This document shows, in pieces, positions 1 through 10,745 of a stretch of DNA of 64,000 bases. The notes under the pieces are model-generated. The model saw only the letters and a program-made list of their open reading frames with translations. It made no database searches and was not told the origin of the DNA. This DNA comes from Primula veris (taxonomy: Eukaryota; Streptophyta; Magnoliopsida; Ericales; Primulaceae), in the NCBI GenBank assembly GCA_963682055.1, contig OY821747.1, positions 11,768,258-11,832,257 on the forward strand, written 5' to 3'. The position numbers and the translations under genes are program-made. The stretch's first letter is position 1. Every line of letters begins with the position of its first letter.

Positions 1-1127
1 TAATCTTTACGTTCATACCCATATCAGTTTGTATGTTGTAAGTAAAAAAGATTTAGTTTTTATTAAGTGGGTTGCTTGCATTTGATATTTTGGCCAGTTC
101 TTTTTCATACTTTTATCAGGTTAAGGGCTTGTTAATTACTATAAAGATTTAGTTTTTATTAAGTGGGTTGCTTTCATTTGATATTTTGGCCAGTTTTTTT
201 TAATACTTTTATGAAGTTTAAGAGCTTGTTAATTACTATAAAGATTTAGTTTTTATTAAGTGGGTTGCTTGCATTTGATTTTTTGGTAAGTTTTTTTTTA
301 ATACTTTTATGAGGTTTAAGGGCTTATTAATTACTATAAAGATTTAGTTTTTATGAAGTGGGTTGCTTGCATTTGATATTTTGGCCATTTTTTTTAAATA
401 CTTTTACGAGGTTTAAGGGCTTGTTAATTACTATAAAGATTTAGCTTTTATTAAGTGGGTTGCTTGCATTTTGATTTTTTGGCCTTTTTTTTTTAACACT
501 TTTATGAGGTTTAAGGGCTTGTTAATTACTATAAAGATTTAGTTGTTATTAAGAGGTTTCTTGCATTTTGAATTTTTGGCCTGTTTTTTTGTTTTTTTTA
601 AAAACTTTTTTGAGGTTTAAGGGCATGTTAATTGTTCACATATATTCTATCTTTGTTTTTTAATCTTTCCTTTCATACCCATATCATTCTGTATGTTGTA
701 ATAAAAAAGATTTAGTTTTTATTAAGTGGGTTGTTTGCATTTTGATTTTTTGGCCAATCTTTTTTTTTACATTTTTAAGGTATTAGGGCATGTTAATTGT
801 TCACATATATTCTATCAACATTTTTAATCTTTACGTTCATACCTATATCAGTTTGTATGTTGTAAATAAAAAAGATTTAGTTTTTAACTTTTTATTAAGT
901 GGGTTGCTTGCATTTTGATTTTTTGGCCAGTTTTTTTATTATTACTTTTTTAAGGTTTAAGGGCTTGTTAATTGTTCACAAATATTCTGTAGGTATTTTT
1001 TAATCTTTGTGTTCATGCCCATATCAGTTTGTATGTTGTAAATAAAAAAGAATTAGTTCTTATTAAGTGGGTTGCTTGCATTTTGATCTTTTGCTCAGTT
1101 TTTTATTTTCACTTTCTTGAGGTTTAT
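1..1127. repeat. Satellite array with short and long units, left part outside window
   Basis: Tandem units share a core of an AAGATTTAG stretch, an AAGTGGGTTGCTTGCAT stretch, a T-rich run and a GGCTTGTTAATT ending. Five short units of about 97 bp join through TTAATTACTATAAAG (near 133, 230, 330, 425 and 524). Three later units are about 165 bp because they hold an extra block of about 70 bp beginning GTTCACATATATTCTAT (near 635, 798 and 970). Units diverge by several percent, so the array is not freshly amplified within itself. The complete form is at 33320-34798. Confidence 0.9.
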
Positions 1128-3438
1128 GTTATCCCTTTTCTTTTCATGGGTCATAAATTTCTGCTAATTTAAGTCGGTGGCTAGATACAATTGGAAATTA
1201 GTGAAAATTTCACTTTTTTCCACTCCTAAAATATGTTGGTTTTTGTTCTTAAGTGAACTGTTTGGAAAAAGTTTTTGTTTTTATTAAGTTGATGAAAATG
1301 AAAATTTTCTTTTGAATGTAAAAGGCAAAACGTGTACTTTAACGTGAGAGTTTAACTTGTAGTTTGCTTAGAATTGGAGGCGTGATGGTAAAAAGCTTAC
1401 ATGTGGTTTCTTTGTTCGTTTTTGCTTATATTTACATATCCTCAAAGACACTATCTGCGCCTCATATATATGTCATTATATACACGTGTGTGTGTGTGTT
1501 TGCTTAGTGTGGCAAGTTGTGAGGGGAAATGTGAAAAGAATGCAAAGTGTAAGTACTAAGTTATTGGCAGGCCAATAGGGTTTCAAAACAGAACATCCCG
1601 AGACCTTTACTCTCCTTTTTTGTTGTGTAAATGCTTTGTTTTACTACCACTCCTTCAATGATTTTATTTTTGTGTAATCATGATTTGATTATCTATGCTC
1701 CTGAATATTGACGGATCAAGTTCTATTGTTTCATTTGCTTTTGGGCTGGAAAAAGTGATAACACGGGATGCTAAGTTCTCATGTCATCGATAATAGTTAG
1801 GCATGTCTGAAAAGGTAGAGTTTTGTGACATACATGTATGTATCAATTTTATTTATTTTATTTTACATCAGTTGCATCAATAATAAGCATGGATAAAACA
1901 TAGGGAAACCATTTCTCTGGATTTTGTATAGTAATACTGGTTTTCTCTACCCTACTTATCAATGCATGAATAGAGGTATGGCAAGTAGCTATATGCATGT
2001 ATGTAATGAAGTAGAACTCCACCCTGTTCTTAAGTTCCATGCCCAAATAGGAAATGTGATCTTAAAGGATTTATGATGCGGCCAAATGAACTTTACAGTT
2101 AATGGCGAAATAATACTAGGGTGGGTTTACGATTCCATTAATTGAAGATAAAATCTTCAAATTATTTTGTTGTTCACTTTTTGCTTAAGCAACTCAAATA
2201 CAATTAGTTAAAAGTTGACTGGTGAGCCATTGCATGAAAAAACACATCGATTGCCGTTCTTCTGAACAATAGGAGAATTCACCATCAATATTCTACCTTC
2301 AGTATTCACAGAACTTTTTTATCAATAGAAATTTCTAATTTAGGTAACATCATATTACCCTAATAATTCCAGGTCAAGAGGTGCATTAATTATCGAAAAT
2401 ATGTTTCAGCTTATATGATTAAATTGTTAACGGGCCTCGCCAAATTATGCTTCAATCATCCCTTTCTGTGGAACCGTATGAAAGTGATAAAACTTTGCCC
2501 GCAAGTGTTCATCATGTTACTGGGTTTAGAAAGTTGGTTCCAATGGGTATAGATAGACGTAAGAGTTATATATAATTATAAATTGTATATTTGTATGACT
2601 TAGGACATCTTTTAGGGAGCTGCTTTGTTGTATTCTTGTCATGTTCACGTTCAACATTACTTGGCATTCCTTCTTATAATAGTAATCGTCTTCACATTTG
2701 GTCGCTCTTCTTTCATTGGAAATTATGACTATCAACTTATTGGATAAGTTAGTTAATACTAAAAATTTAAGAGAGATATAATCATGGTTTTAAGTTGTTC
2801 ATTACCAACTACTGTTCTCCTTTTCCACTTGCTTGTCTCTTGCTATTGCTGGTAGAATTTATATTCTCGTAGTTTATTAGTCTGGTTGATTGTACTGTTT
2901 CAATTTTCACTTTTAGGAAACATGTGGATGCAAGTCTGTTTGTAAATAATGATCATGTTAACTATAATTTGGTATGAACTGCTTAAAGCCTTAAACAATG
3001 GGTTTTTTGATGAGGCAATAACCTTTCTCAGATATTTATTGGAAAAAGCTTGTTACTGTTTTAGTTATTAATTTATTATTTGTCGCTAGAGGATCTATAT
3101 AACAATTATATTATGAGAAGGAGCTCTCTTCCTCTGCGAGTGAAGCTAATATAGCATTTACAACACTGTTATGGGGAAATTGAGTGAAATAGATTCCTAC
3201 GAAAACCCGTATAATCTAGTAAGACTGGGGTTGCCTTTTGTTGAGCTGGCTAGACTTGCATACATAATTGCTTTTAAGAGTGCATCACAGTAAGGCTCTT
3301 AGTCAATTAGTTGGGATCTATTGCTCTTTCCTTCTTCCTTTTCTGTAGTTTCAGATAGGCAGATGGTTTAGTATTCAAAAGCTGGTATTAGAATCCCTTT
3401 TCTTTTTTAAGTAATATCCATTCCTTTCTTGCTTTCAG
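1128..3438. other. Non-coding AT-rich stretch upstream of the BPC remnant
   Basis: I find no supportable gene. It holds a short GT microsatellite (about 1485-1499) that overlaps a CACGTG hexamer. By position it would include the promoter and first intron of the BPC-like locus, but no TATA box or start site can be fixed from sequence alone. Short ORFs here are not supported by family similarity or splice structure. Confidence 0.5.
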
Positions 3439-3517
3439 ATTCACCGGAGGTCGGGCATCACTGTTGCTGAAACACTGTGGAGTTTGTATTTAGTGTGACC
3501 TTTAACAACTATTGATG
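3439..3517 (+). other. Candidate 5' UTR exon of the BPC-like locus
   Basis: A pyrimidine-rich tract ending TTGCTTTCAG precedes base 3439, and a GTAACT donor follows 3517. The 79 bases between are less AT-rich than their surroundings and have no useful open frame. BBR/BPC genes often carry introns in the 5' UTR, so this could be a leader exon of the locus at 4647. Transcript data are lacking, so this stays an inference. Confidence 0.3.
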
Positions 3518-4646
3518 GTAACTTTTTCACTTATCTTGAAAATTAATTTACTTCTAGTTTGCGTCGGACCCACTGTATTATTTTCCTATCGTGTTATTTG
3601 CCATTCATGCAGATTATATTATGTCAAAAACTCACCAACTATACAGTTTTTGGAGTATCTAGCAGATTAAGAATTTTTTACACAAACCTCGGCACAGAGT
3701 TTGCATTACTTTGTACGTTTATGGCGATGTAGTGAGCACATGAAACTAGGACAGTAATAAGCTCCTACTAGATGTCTTCTTTTAGATGCATTAAACAGGT
3801 TACTAGTCATGTGAAGCTGTGGATTGGTACAAGCTTCTGCTTGTTTCCAAAAGTGATTTGAAAGAGAAATTCAAGAAATCTAAATATGCGAGTTTAACCA
3901 ACAATGCATATTGTGTTTGCAATTCAAAAACGGGCTATTGCCGCAAACACATTCATATGGTTCTCGTCAAATTGTAGGCTGTATTTTCTGTGAGAGAATG
4001 TGTGCGGACACTAATATGTCCTGGTGTAATGAGTGGTAAAATCTACAGACTTCAATATCTTAGGGACAAGTTAGACCCACGTTCTATTGATTTACTTTTG
4101 AAAACAGACTCAACTCAAAGGAAGATGCTTATATTGTACAAGTAAATCAAATTAATGTTTTAATCCATGTACAATGAGCTTCAGTAAGTTGGTAAGTAAT
4201 AATTATATCTCTTTCCTGAATGGTGTAAGCTTTTAGGTGAGGTGGTGTTTCATTATTTAACATGTACGGGAGCCGCAGGAGGCGTTATATTCAGTCTCAC
4301 AGCCACCTAAACTGATTGAATTGCACTTTTCTGGCGTTTACCTAAGCAGATAGTGAGAGGCCTAGTTGAAGATAAGTAAATTGACATATGTTAAAGCTCA
4401 AGCTTATAGGTGAGATAGTGACTGCCACTAAATATACTTTATATATCATTGACAAGTAAATATTACGGAAAGTACATCACTGCCTTGATCATGACCATAA
4501 ATTCAAAAGTGGTTATTTCCCTCCTTTTGTCCATATTGCTGCATACTGTATGTTTCTGTATGAATTGCATACTATTCTTAACTTACAGCATAAGATCTGG
4601 TAAATGTAATGAAGATACGTTGACTGATCCTGCTTTTTGACTGTAG

Positions 4647-5118
4647 GAACACAATTCTGCGATAAGGACTTACATGGCCATCATGGCTGAGAGAGACGCA
4701 GCAGTAAGAGAACGGAACATGGCATTAGACGAAAGACGAAGAGCCTTTGCAGAGCGTGACATGGCGATGTTGCAAAGAGATGCGGCAATTACAGAACACA
4801 ACTCCGCTGTAGAGGAGAGAGATAAGGCTCTTCATGCACTTGAAGTTGAGGACAATATCATTTACGATGACGAGGTGCCCCACAACAATTACAGCATATC
4901 TCAAATATCTGAACATTATGTATGGCCCAAGTGAAATGCCCACAAATTCACATAATGCACTTGCAACTCTTGAAGATGTTAAGCCAAGAAAGACAGATCT
5001 AGAGAAAACGGATGTCTCCTCGAGAATAAGTAAGCAAGGGTCTGAAGGTACGAATGAACAACAGAAGGTCGGTTCATCGAAAGTTTGGGGAAGTGATGCT
5101 CTTAACATGATGATGTGA
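4647..5118 (+). pseudogene. Truncated BBR/BPC (GAGA-binding) gene remnant
   Basis: BBR/BASIC PENTACYSTEINE proteins are plant nuclear factors that bind GA-repeat DNA. After an acceptor (CTGTAG at 4641-4646) the frame gives a MAIMAERDAAVRERN stretch from 4674, followed by alanine-zipper heptads with ERD/ERN/RDA repeats. This is the N-terminal coiled coil of the group II (BPC4/BPC6-like) clade. A one-base frameshift lies near 4905-4917: the first frame stops at 4934, while the next frame holds the linker-like YGPSEMPTNSHNA stretch and ends ...DALNMMM at a TGA at 5116-5118. The C-terminal basic, five-cysteine DNA-binding domain is absent, as is the usual MDDGG-type N terminus. It is therefore a pseudogene, or at most a dimerisation-only relic. 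Family call strong; non-functionality likely but untested. Confidence 0.8.
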
Positions 5119-6072
5119 TAAGGCTTTCGTCCGTTACTTTGGAAATGAAAACTTAAATTCAATTTGGTTTCCATATTTGGGTTTATTGTTGTACTGTACT
5201 TTTATCTCAGTTGGACTTTGAATAGATCGGTTTGGAGGATGCAAGTTATATTTCCACATATTGAATTATGTTGCCAATGCCAAGCTTTTTGGTTTTACAT
5301 TTTGCGAAAGAAACATCGTATATAGTTAGATCGATGCAATTTTATTATTTAAATTATAGCATCTATAACATTAAACTTGAGTTTGGGTAGTAGTTCTGAA
5401 GCTTATAGATAAAAAAAACTCTGTTTTTAAATATCAAAGTGAGCCGGTATATGTTGATTTAAATCTGATCCTCTCCAACCGGGAGTATATATGATTATAC
5501 AAGCTCACCCATAATGAATTTGATCATCTTATAAAGTTCTGCCAGTGAAATCCGCCATGGTCAAGGCTATCATTCCAGGTAAGTCAACTACTGGGAATCG
5601 ATACGACTTTTAGATTGAAGTTATATTGGTGACCGTTATTTAAAACCTTAATTAACAAGATTAGATCGTGAGACTATAATGCTAACAACATAACATGTAT
5701 AGCATATGGGAAAGACCTTGTTCAACATATCAAGATCAAGTGTTCAAATCATCTCCCAAAAGGCAAAATGTATTTCGTTTTTCTTTCAATCAAGTTCCAA
5801 TCTAACCACTTAATCAAAACTGCTGCCAGACTAGAGAATTGTGTTTATTGTTTTTTTTAAAAGATGAACTGATACGTATTTTATAAAATCAAAAGGACTG
5901 CTTTGTAGAAACTTAAAACAGAGTTTGGACGTTTTCGTTATCTTGTAGTTTTAAAGGGTACTGAAGTCATTGCACATTTGCAATTAGTTTGGATTAAAAA
6001 CTAATATAAAATTGAATAAAACTCATGTCCTTACCGGTAATTTCCCAAAACAAGATAATACCACATCCTAAG
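5119..6072. other. Intergenic stretch downstream of the BPC remnant
   Basis: No gene supported. A short ATG-initiated reading frame at 5557-5578 runs into a good donor (CCAG followed by GTAAGT), which looks like a tiny first exon, but no partner exon was found. The BPC zinc-binding domain was looked for here and not seen. Confidence 0.4.
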
Positions 6073-6494
6073 AGCATCTACAATAGTATTATTATCTATG
6101 TTATTAACTAAAATAGTTAGATAACAACATATTTTTTTTGTCTCTATTAATTATGTTAAATCATGTGCTATCTTTATATATATTAAAAAAATTGTTAAAG
6201 ATAACAATGCTTTTAATGTAGTTAATTGATGATGTGACAAAATATCATTAATTTGAACGTGAACTCTATTTCAACTATTGCTATTTTAGTTTCTATTTCA
6301 GCGGGGTTTACAAAATGACTAATTAATGAGATTTCAATTAATAATTAATTTTACTTAAAATTAGATAACTTTGTTAAGTTAATACACTAATTTGAATGTT
6401 AAATTGAAATTACACATGTGTCATTTAACATGCAATTAAATGATGATGTGTCAAAGTTAATATTGTTAAAATTAACGCAACTATTATGGATGCT
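6073..6494. mobile_element. MITE-like element with AGCATC termini
   Basis: A 422-bp AT-rich segment whose ends are imperfect inverted repeats: AGCATCTACAATAGT at the left and, on the opposite strand, AGCATCCATAATAGT at the right (13 of 15 matches). It has no coding capacity. AGCATCTxCAATAG-type termini are common on non-autonomous plant DNA transposons. I could not fix a target-site duplication, so the superfamily is left open. Confidence 0.5.
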
Positions 6495-6958
6495 ATATAT
6501 CTATTATATGGCAAAAAATCTCATGCACGGTTTCTGTAACCCTAATAAGACTTTGCTTATTTTCTTCTTCTTCTCATCAGAGAGAGAATAAAGATGGCAT
6601 CTTCTCATCAAGAAGATCACAATGGGAATTACAAAGAACAGTCACCCTGTATAACTGGTTCACAACCGTTTGCATAAAAGTGTGTCAAATGAATGAAAAA
6701 AATTACATTTTTATTAATATTTAAGTTTAGGGAAGGCCCGCTTAGAGTTCTATATTTTTATTTGAGTTTTTAGTATATTGTACAATTTATTTTTAATTTA
6801 TCAAATTCTAATTTATTAAAAATAGAAAAATTAAATTAGTTATTGAAAAATATTATATAACTATCCATTTTCTAATCTAACTGTGGTTAAATTGACTGTA
6901 CCATAAACAGTCAAATAAAGTGGCTGTTCTAAAGACACACAACAAATTAAAAGTCGAT
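6495..6958. other. AT-rich stretch with a small leader-like ORF
   Basis: Contains a CTT/GA-rich stretch followed by an ATG at 6594 that opens a 27-codon frame (MASSHQEDHNGNYK...) with a stop near 6677. A CTT/GA-rich leader also precedes the ATG of the unknown gene at 12045, so this may be the decayed leader of the upstream partial copy. The remainder shows nothing supportable. Confidence 0.3.
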
Positions 6959-7064
6959 CTCAAGCTCTTCCAAGATTGCCACACTTAAAAACCCCCAATC
7001 TGATGTAACTAACTAGATCTTCTTCTTCATGTTTTATACACGTTAGCATCCAAATGCCATATTC

Positions 7065-7562
7065 TGTTTACGATAATTTCGGACAGAGCCGGCCCAAGAA
7101 AAATATCTTTCGTAGATTGTTGAGTGGAAAAAACAATTGTTTTGCCCGTTCAAAGAAAAATATAGGATAAATTTTATTTTATTTTTGATACTTTTTGCCC
7201 CTGGGGTGGGTTGTCCAATTCACTTGGCTACCCCTCTAGACCGGGAGGTAAAATTGTAGTCCCATTTATGGCCCGGAGAAAAAACAGTCTCTACTTGAAT
7301 TAGGGTGAATTCGTTTTAAAATACAAAGTCAAATTAGGGAGAGAGACCTACTTTAGTGTGATGATCAGGTAGAAATCGTGGAGAGAAGATTAATATTAGA
7401 GAACAGAGTTGGAAAAGACATTGATACATATCTACTATATGTCAGTCTATAATTGTATTATTGACACTCCCAAATATAATTCTCTTAGTTTTTAAACTGT
7501 AAGAAAATTACCCAAAAATTTCAAAAAAGTGGCGACTTCAAAACAAAACCGGTCTGTGCCAA
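7065..7562. mobile_element. hAT-like insertion inside copy A
   Basis: Comparison with the intact order near 12150-12190 shows about 500 bp of extra sequence here. Its ends carry CAGAGCCGGCC (7084) and, reversed, CACAGACCGGTT (7558), similar to termini of plant hAT-type elements. The terminal match needs a one-base gap and no clean 8-bp duplication is visible, so the class is tentative although the insertion itself is better supported. Confidence 0.35.
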
Positions 7563-7636
7563 CCAATTGATAAATAAATCTTTCTTATTGTCACTCTTCT
7601 TTTCTTAATACAAAGTTTTTTTTTTTTTTTATCATG

Positions 7637-8865
7637 TGTACTATTTCACACAAATTTTTCTATGACAGAAAATAAATGGAAAAACCAAAATAATTTTATT
7701 TATTTGATATTTTGCGGGTACAATCTCTGAATATTTTCTAAAATAAAAATTCTTCGATTAATCTCTTTAAAATCGAATTCTTGGTGACTCAAATAGTTTG
7801 TTGAGAATTGAGTTGTTGAGTTGCTTGACTTTTGAGAATGACCTTGACTTATATACTTATTTCTTGATGAATTAACTTCCTTGTGAGTTTGATCTTGATA
7901 AACATTTGATTTGTGATTTTGAAGTGTTTTTGACTACCGAATGACGATTCTTCTTGAATTAGTTGTTGGATTTTGTTGAAGGACTTGAGACTTGATGAAG
8001 AGCTTCGAATGTGACTTTAGCTTTGATCTTCACAAACACCAAATTCGCGGCTTTGAGTGCTTTCTGCGGATTTGCACGTGAAATTTCTTAGATTTTGTTG
8101 ATGAACTTGGTTGAAAATTTTCAAAATTGATGAAAAACTTCGAAAGTGGGTTTAGTTTTGATCTTCACAAACACCAGATTCGCTGCTTTAAGTGCTTTAT
8201 GCGGATTTAGACTTAAATTTGATCAGTTGTCTTGCTGGATTTGGCGGAAGTTTCGAAAGATCTTCAGGAGTCTTTGAGGATCTTCGAGGTTGATGGCAGA
8301 ATTTGACAGAGCTTCTCTCTCTTGGACTTTGGCTTCACATCTTCAACTTCTGCCCATTTATGCTTATAGTGGCCATCTACTTATAGTATTTGGGATGGAC
8401 TTTTTCACGAGATTGCCCCTTGTAGTTTGAGTTTATGTTCAAAATGGTCCATCCATGCCCCTTCGTAATTTGAGTTTAGGTTCAAAATGATCCAGACCCA
8501 CTTATAGTTTGAGTTTATGATCAAAATGGTCCTTTTAGGCCCCCTCGTAGTTTGAGTTTATGATCGAAATGGTCCCCCATGCCCCTTTTTAGTTTGAGTT
8601 TAGGCTCAAAATGGTCCATGGTTAAATGTAACCATTTTTTTTAACTCAGCATTGGTTTGTAAATTAAGCAAACAAGTACTAAAATAAAAGTATTTCCATT
8701 GTTTGCGGGAAAATATAATTTATAGCCAAAGAAAATAACATTTCTTCCTTTTATGATTAAACAAAAGATAAAATTCATTTGATTTTAAAAATAATAATTA
8801 GAAAATTTTATTTTACAAAAGACACATGACACATTTTTATTTGGCGAAAAATTAGCGTGTCTACA
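7637..8865. mobile_element. Solo-LTR-like insertion in intron 1 of copy A
   Basis: About 1229 bp separates two halves of a sequence that is continuous in the paralogous intron (ATCATG joined to TGTACAG near 12226-12237). The insert starts TGTACTATTTC and ends GTGTCTACA, so it has TG...CA termini, and it has no protein-coding domain. This fits a solo LTR, probably in minus orientation (TGTAGACACG start). A target-site duplication is not clear; CATG occurs on both sides. Internal repeats include two copies of a 65-bp segment starting GATCTTCACAAACACCA (8027 and 8160) and the minisatellite at 8416. Confidence 0.5.
8416..8620. repeat. Minisatellite of 42-49 bp units
   Basis: Five imperfect units with the core TAGTTTGAGTTTATGATC followed by AAAATGGTCC, separated by CCCC-rich spacers. 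It lies wholly inside the solo-LTR-like insertion. Confidence 0.8.
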
Positions 8866-9028
8866 TGTACAGAACTTGAGGATGTTGGGTTCCACTTTAT
8901 TTGGAGTTGGGCGCACGTCTGCAGAAGGTGTTACCGTTGCACAACAGGATTCTTGGATTCATGGTAGCATTGACATTTCCTTCTTTTTTTCGTCTTTTTT
9001 TAAGATCCGTTAATGTTCAAATTTGTTC

Positions 9029-9884
9029 CTAGTAATAAGTTTTTATCTCATAATATTTAAAAAAGTACCCATACATTTCTACCTCCATATTTTCTTGATA
9101 AAAGTTTGCTCCACTTTTCTCAACTCGGGACATATTTTCTTGTTTTAGTTTCTTATGTTCAGATCCCCTAGCATAAGAATGTGCTTGGTCGATGAAAGTG
9201 AAGTCTTGGCTTAATATATCAGAGCGAATCTCGGATCGAAAACCATTTATATAACGTTCAATACTTTGTTGGACAGATTCCCCAACACAACTCCTCAGCG
9301 ACAATTTATGGAACTCTCGAGTATATTCGTCCATGGATTTTGTATCTTGCCAAAAATTTTGTAGCTTGTATAACATGTCTCGATGAAAAGTTGAAGGAAC
9401 AAACTTGATCATCATTGCATCCTTCATATCTCACCAAGTATGAATAGGATCTAAACCTCTAGCAAGTCTCTGTTGCAAAAAATCTGCCCACCATATGTTA
9501 GCATAACCTCGTAACTTGGATACCACGAGCGGAACACGACGATCATCGGGAACTCCTTTGTAGTTAAAAATATGTTCAACAAGATTTATCCATTCCAAAA
9601 ACTCATCAAGATCAGATTCCCCATTAAACTCCGGTAAATCAGTCTTAATTCCATATTTACGTTCTTGTGCTTGAGCTTGAGCTTGTGGGGGTGCATGGAT
9701 GGTTGGCAGGAGGCGGAGTATTTGATGAAGACGCTGGATTTGGCCCGAGACCTACAATCAACCTCTTAATCTCCTCAAATTCCTCCCTAAATATGCGATT
9801 TGTTGCCTCTTGATCTTGAAATTTTGTTTCCACACCCTCTCAAAACTTATTAAACTGAGCCAAAATTTCATTGTTTGAAACCAT
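9029..9884 (-). mobile_element. Ty3/gypsy gag remnant
   Basis: On the minus strand a start at 9884-9882 opens a gag reading frame (MVSNNEILAQFNKF then a stop). A frameshift near 9665 leads to the conserved IKTDLPEFNGESDLDEFLEW stretch and a WWADF block. A stop just before 9427 is followed by an open 132-codon segment with NFWQDTKSMDEYTREF and ERYINGFRSEIRSD, the Retrotrans_gag capsid core of chromovirus-like gypsy elements. Gag packages element RNA into virus-like particles in the cytoplasm. No protease, RT or integrase follows, so the element is heavily deleted. It sits directly after its own LTR (9961-10293). Family call firm; activity excluded by the lesions. Confidence 0.85.
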
Positions 9885-9960
9885 TTTTTGTGTGTGGAGT
9901 AATACTGTTTTTGTGTGTGTGTATAGTGACCTAGATTAATTAACAACTCTTATACCAAAT

Positions 9961-10293
9961 TGATGCAGGACACCGAGCCCAAACACCGAACCCGATATAA
10001 AACTTGAATCAAACCCGAATATAGAGATTAAACAATAAGTCACCCTTACCAAAGAGGGGGTCTTTGAGCACCAAAGTCAAATAAAAAGAGCACCAAACTC
10101 TTATAAATTAACCCAAATCCACTCCAATGCTCATATTTATAGGAGATTACATAGAAACCCAATAGACTTCACAAAAATCTAGACACACCTTGAAAGACCC
10201 AATTTTTAATGTAGACACTTAGGAAATGTGAAAAGACTTGTGGATAAATTAAAAGACACTAATTAATAAATTAAAATGCATGAATCTGCATCA
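9961..10293 (-). mobile_element. Gypsy LTR (5') with 7-bp terminal inverted repeats
   Basis: 333 bp bounded by TGATGCA at one end and TGCATCA at the other, so it has TG...CA ends. Just inside the element on the minus strand, bases 9956-9944 read TGGTATAAGAGTT, a decayed initiator-Met tRNA primer-binding site separated from the LTR by a few bases. The partner 3' LTR was not found near the truncated gag end, so this is the only LTR of the remnant. Confidence 0.75.
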
Positions 10294-10745
10294 GAAGGAT
10301 GAGGATGGAGTGAGATAGTTCTAGGGTTGGAAACTCATGAAGGAAAGTTTATACAAAAGGGTATTTTTACTATGTATTTATTGATTGTTGCGATAACGAA
10401 TGATTTCTCATTTGGTTCTATATAGCTTACCCCCAATTATTGGGACAAACACATAGTTTGACGGTGATGACATAATAATATATTAATGATAGTTTCGTTG
10501 GGTTTTCTTGGGATTACAATGGGTAGTTTTATTGTGAATAATATTCCATGTCTTTCTAAATTCTAAATTAAGGGTCCATAACGTATCTAAACTATGTGGT
10601 TTTAAAAGTTAATAGTATAGTTTAACATTCATAACTATGTGTTAAGATTTTGAATATTTCGATTTTGACAATTTATAGATACGTGATTTTTAAAAGTAAA
10701 AGTTGTGCATAGTTTCGTAGCTGTTGAACCAAATGTAAAAACATA
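10294..10745. other. Gene-free stretch between gypsy LTR and LINE
   Basis: AT-rich, no coding similarity and no clear repeat structure seen. Confidence 0.5.

Larger units (their letters stand above)
6959..8963 (+). pseudogene. Degraded upstream copy (copy A) of the unknown multi-exon gene
   Basis: Pieces resemble the 5' part of the gene at 12045 in the same order. CAAGCTCTTCCAAGA at 6961 and GCATCCAAATGCCATATTCT near 7047 match its first exon. The intron tail ending ATCATGTGTA near 7640 matches that gene's intron 1. The exon at 8873-8963 begins AACTTGAGGATG and ends at a GTAGCATTGA donor, matching its exon 2 (12238-12319), but is 91 instead of 82 bp, so the frame changes. Two insertions (about 7065-7562 and 7637-8865) split this copy. 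Downstream exons are missing. It is a broken tandem paralogue; function unknown. Confidence 0.65.

Noticed and set aside
1..1127. CRISPR-like regular repeats
   Set aside because: Head-to-tail satellite units without unique spacers, in plant DNA.
4725..5174. 149-codon minus-strand ORF across the BPC remnant (and its copy at 38396-38845)
   Set aside because: Antisense shadow of the repetitive coiled-coil coding sequence; no domain and no splice support.
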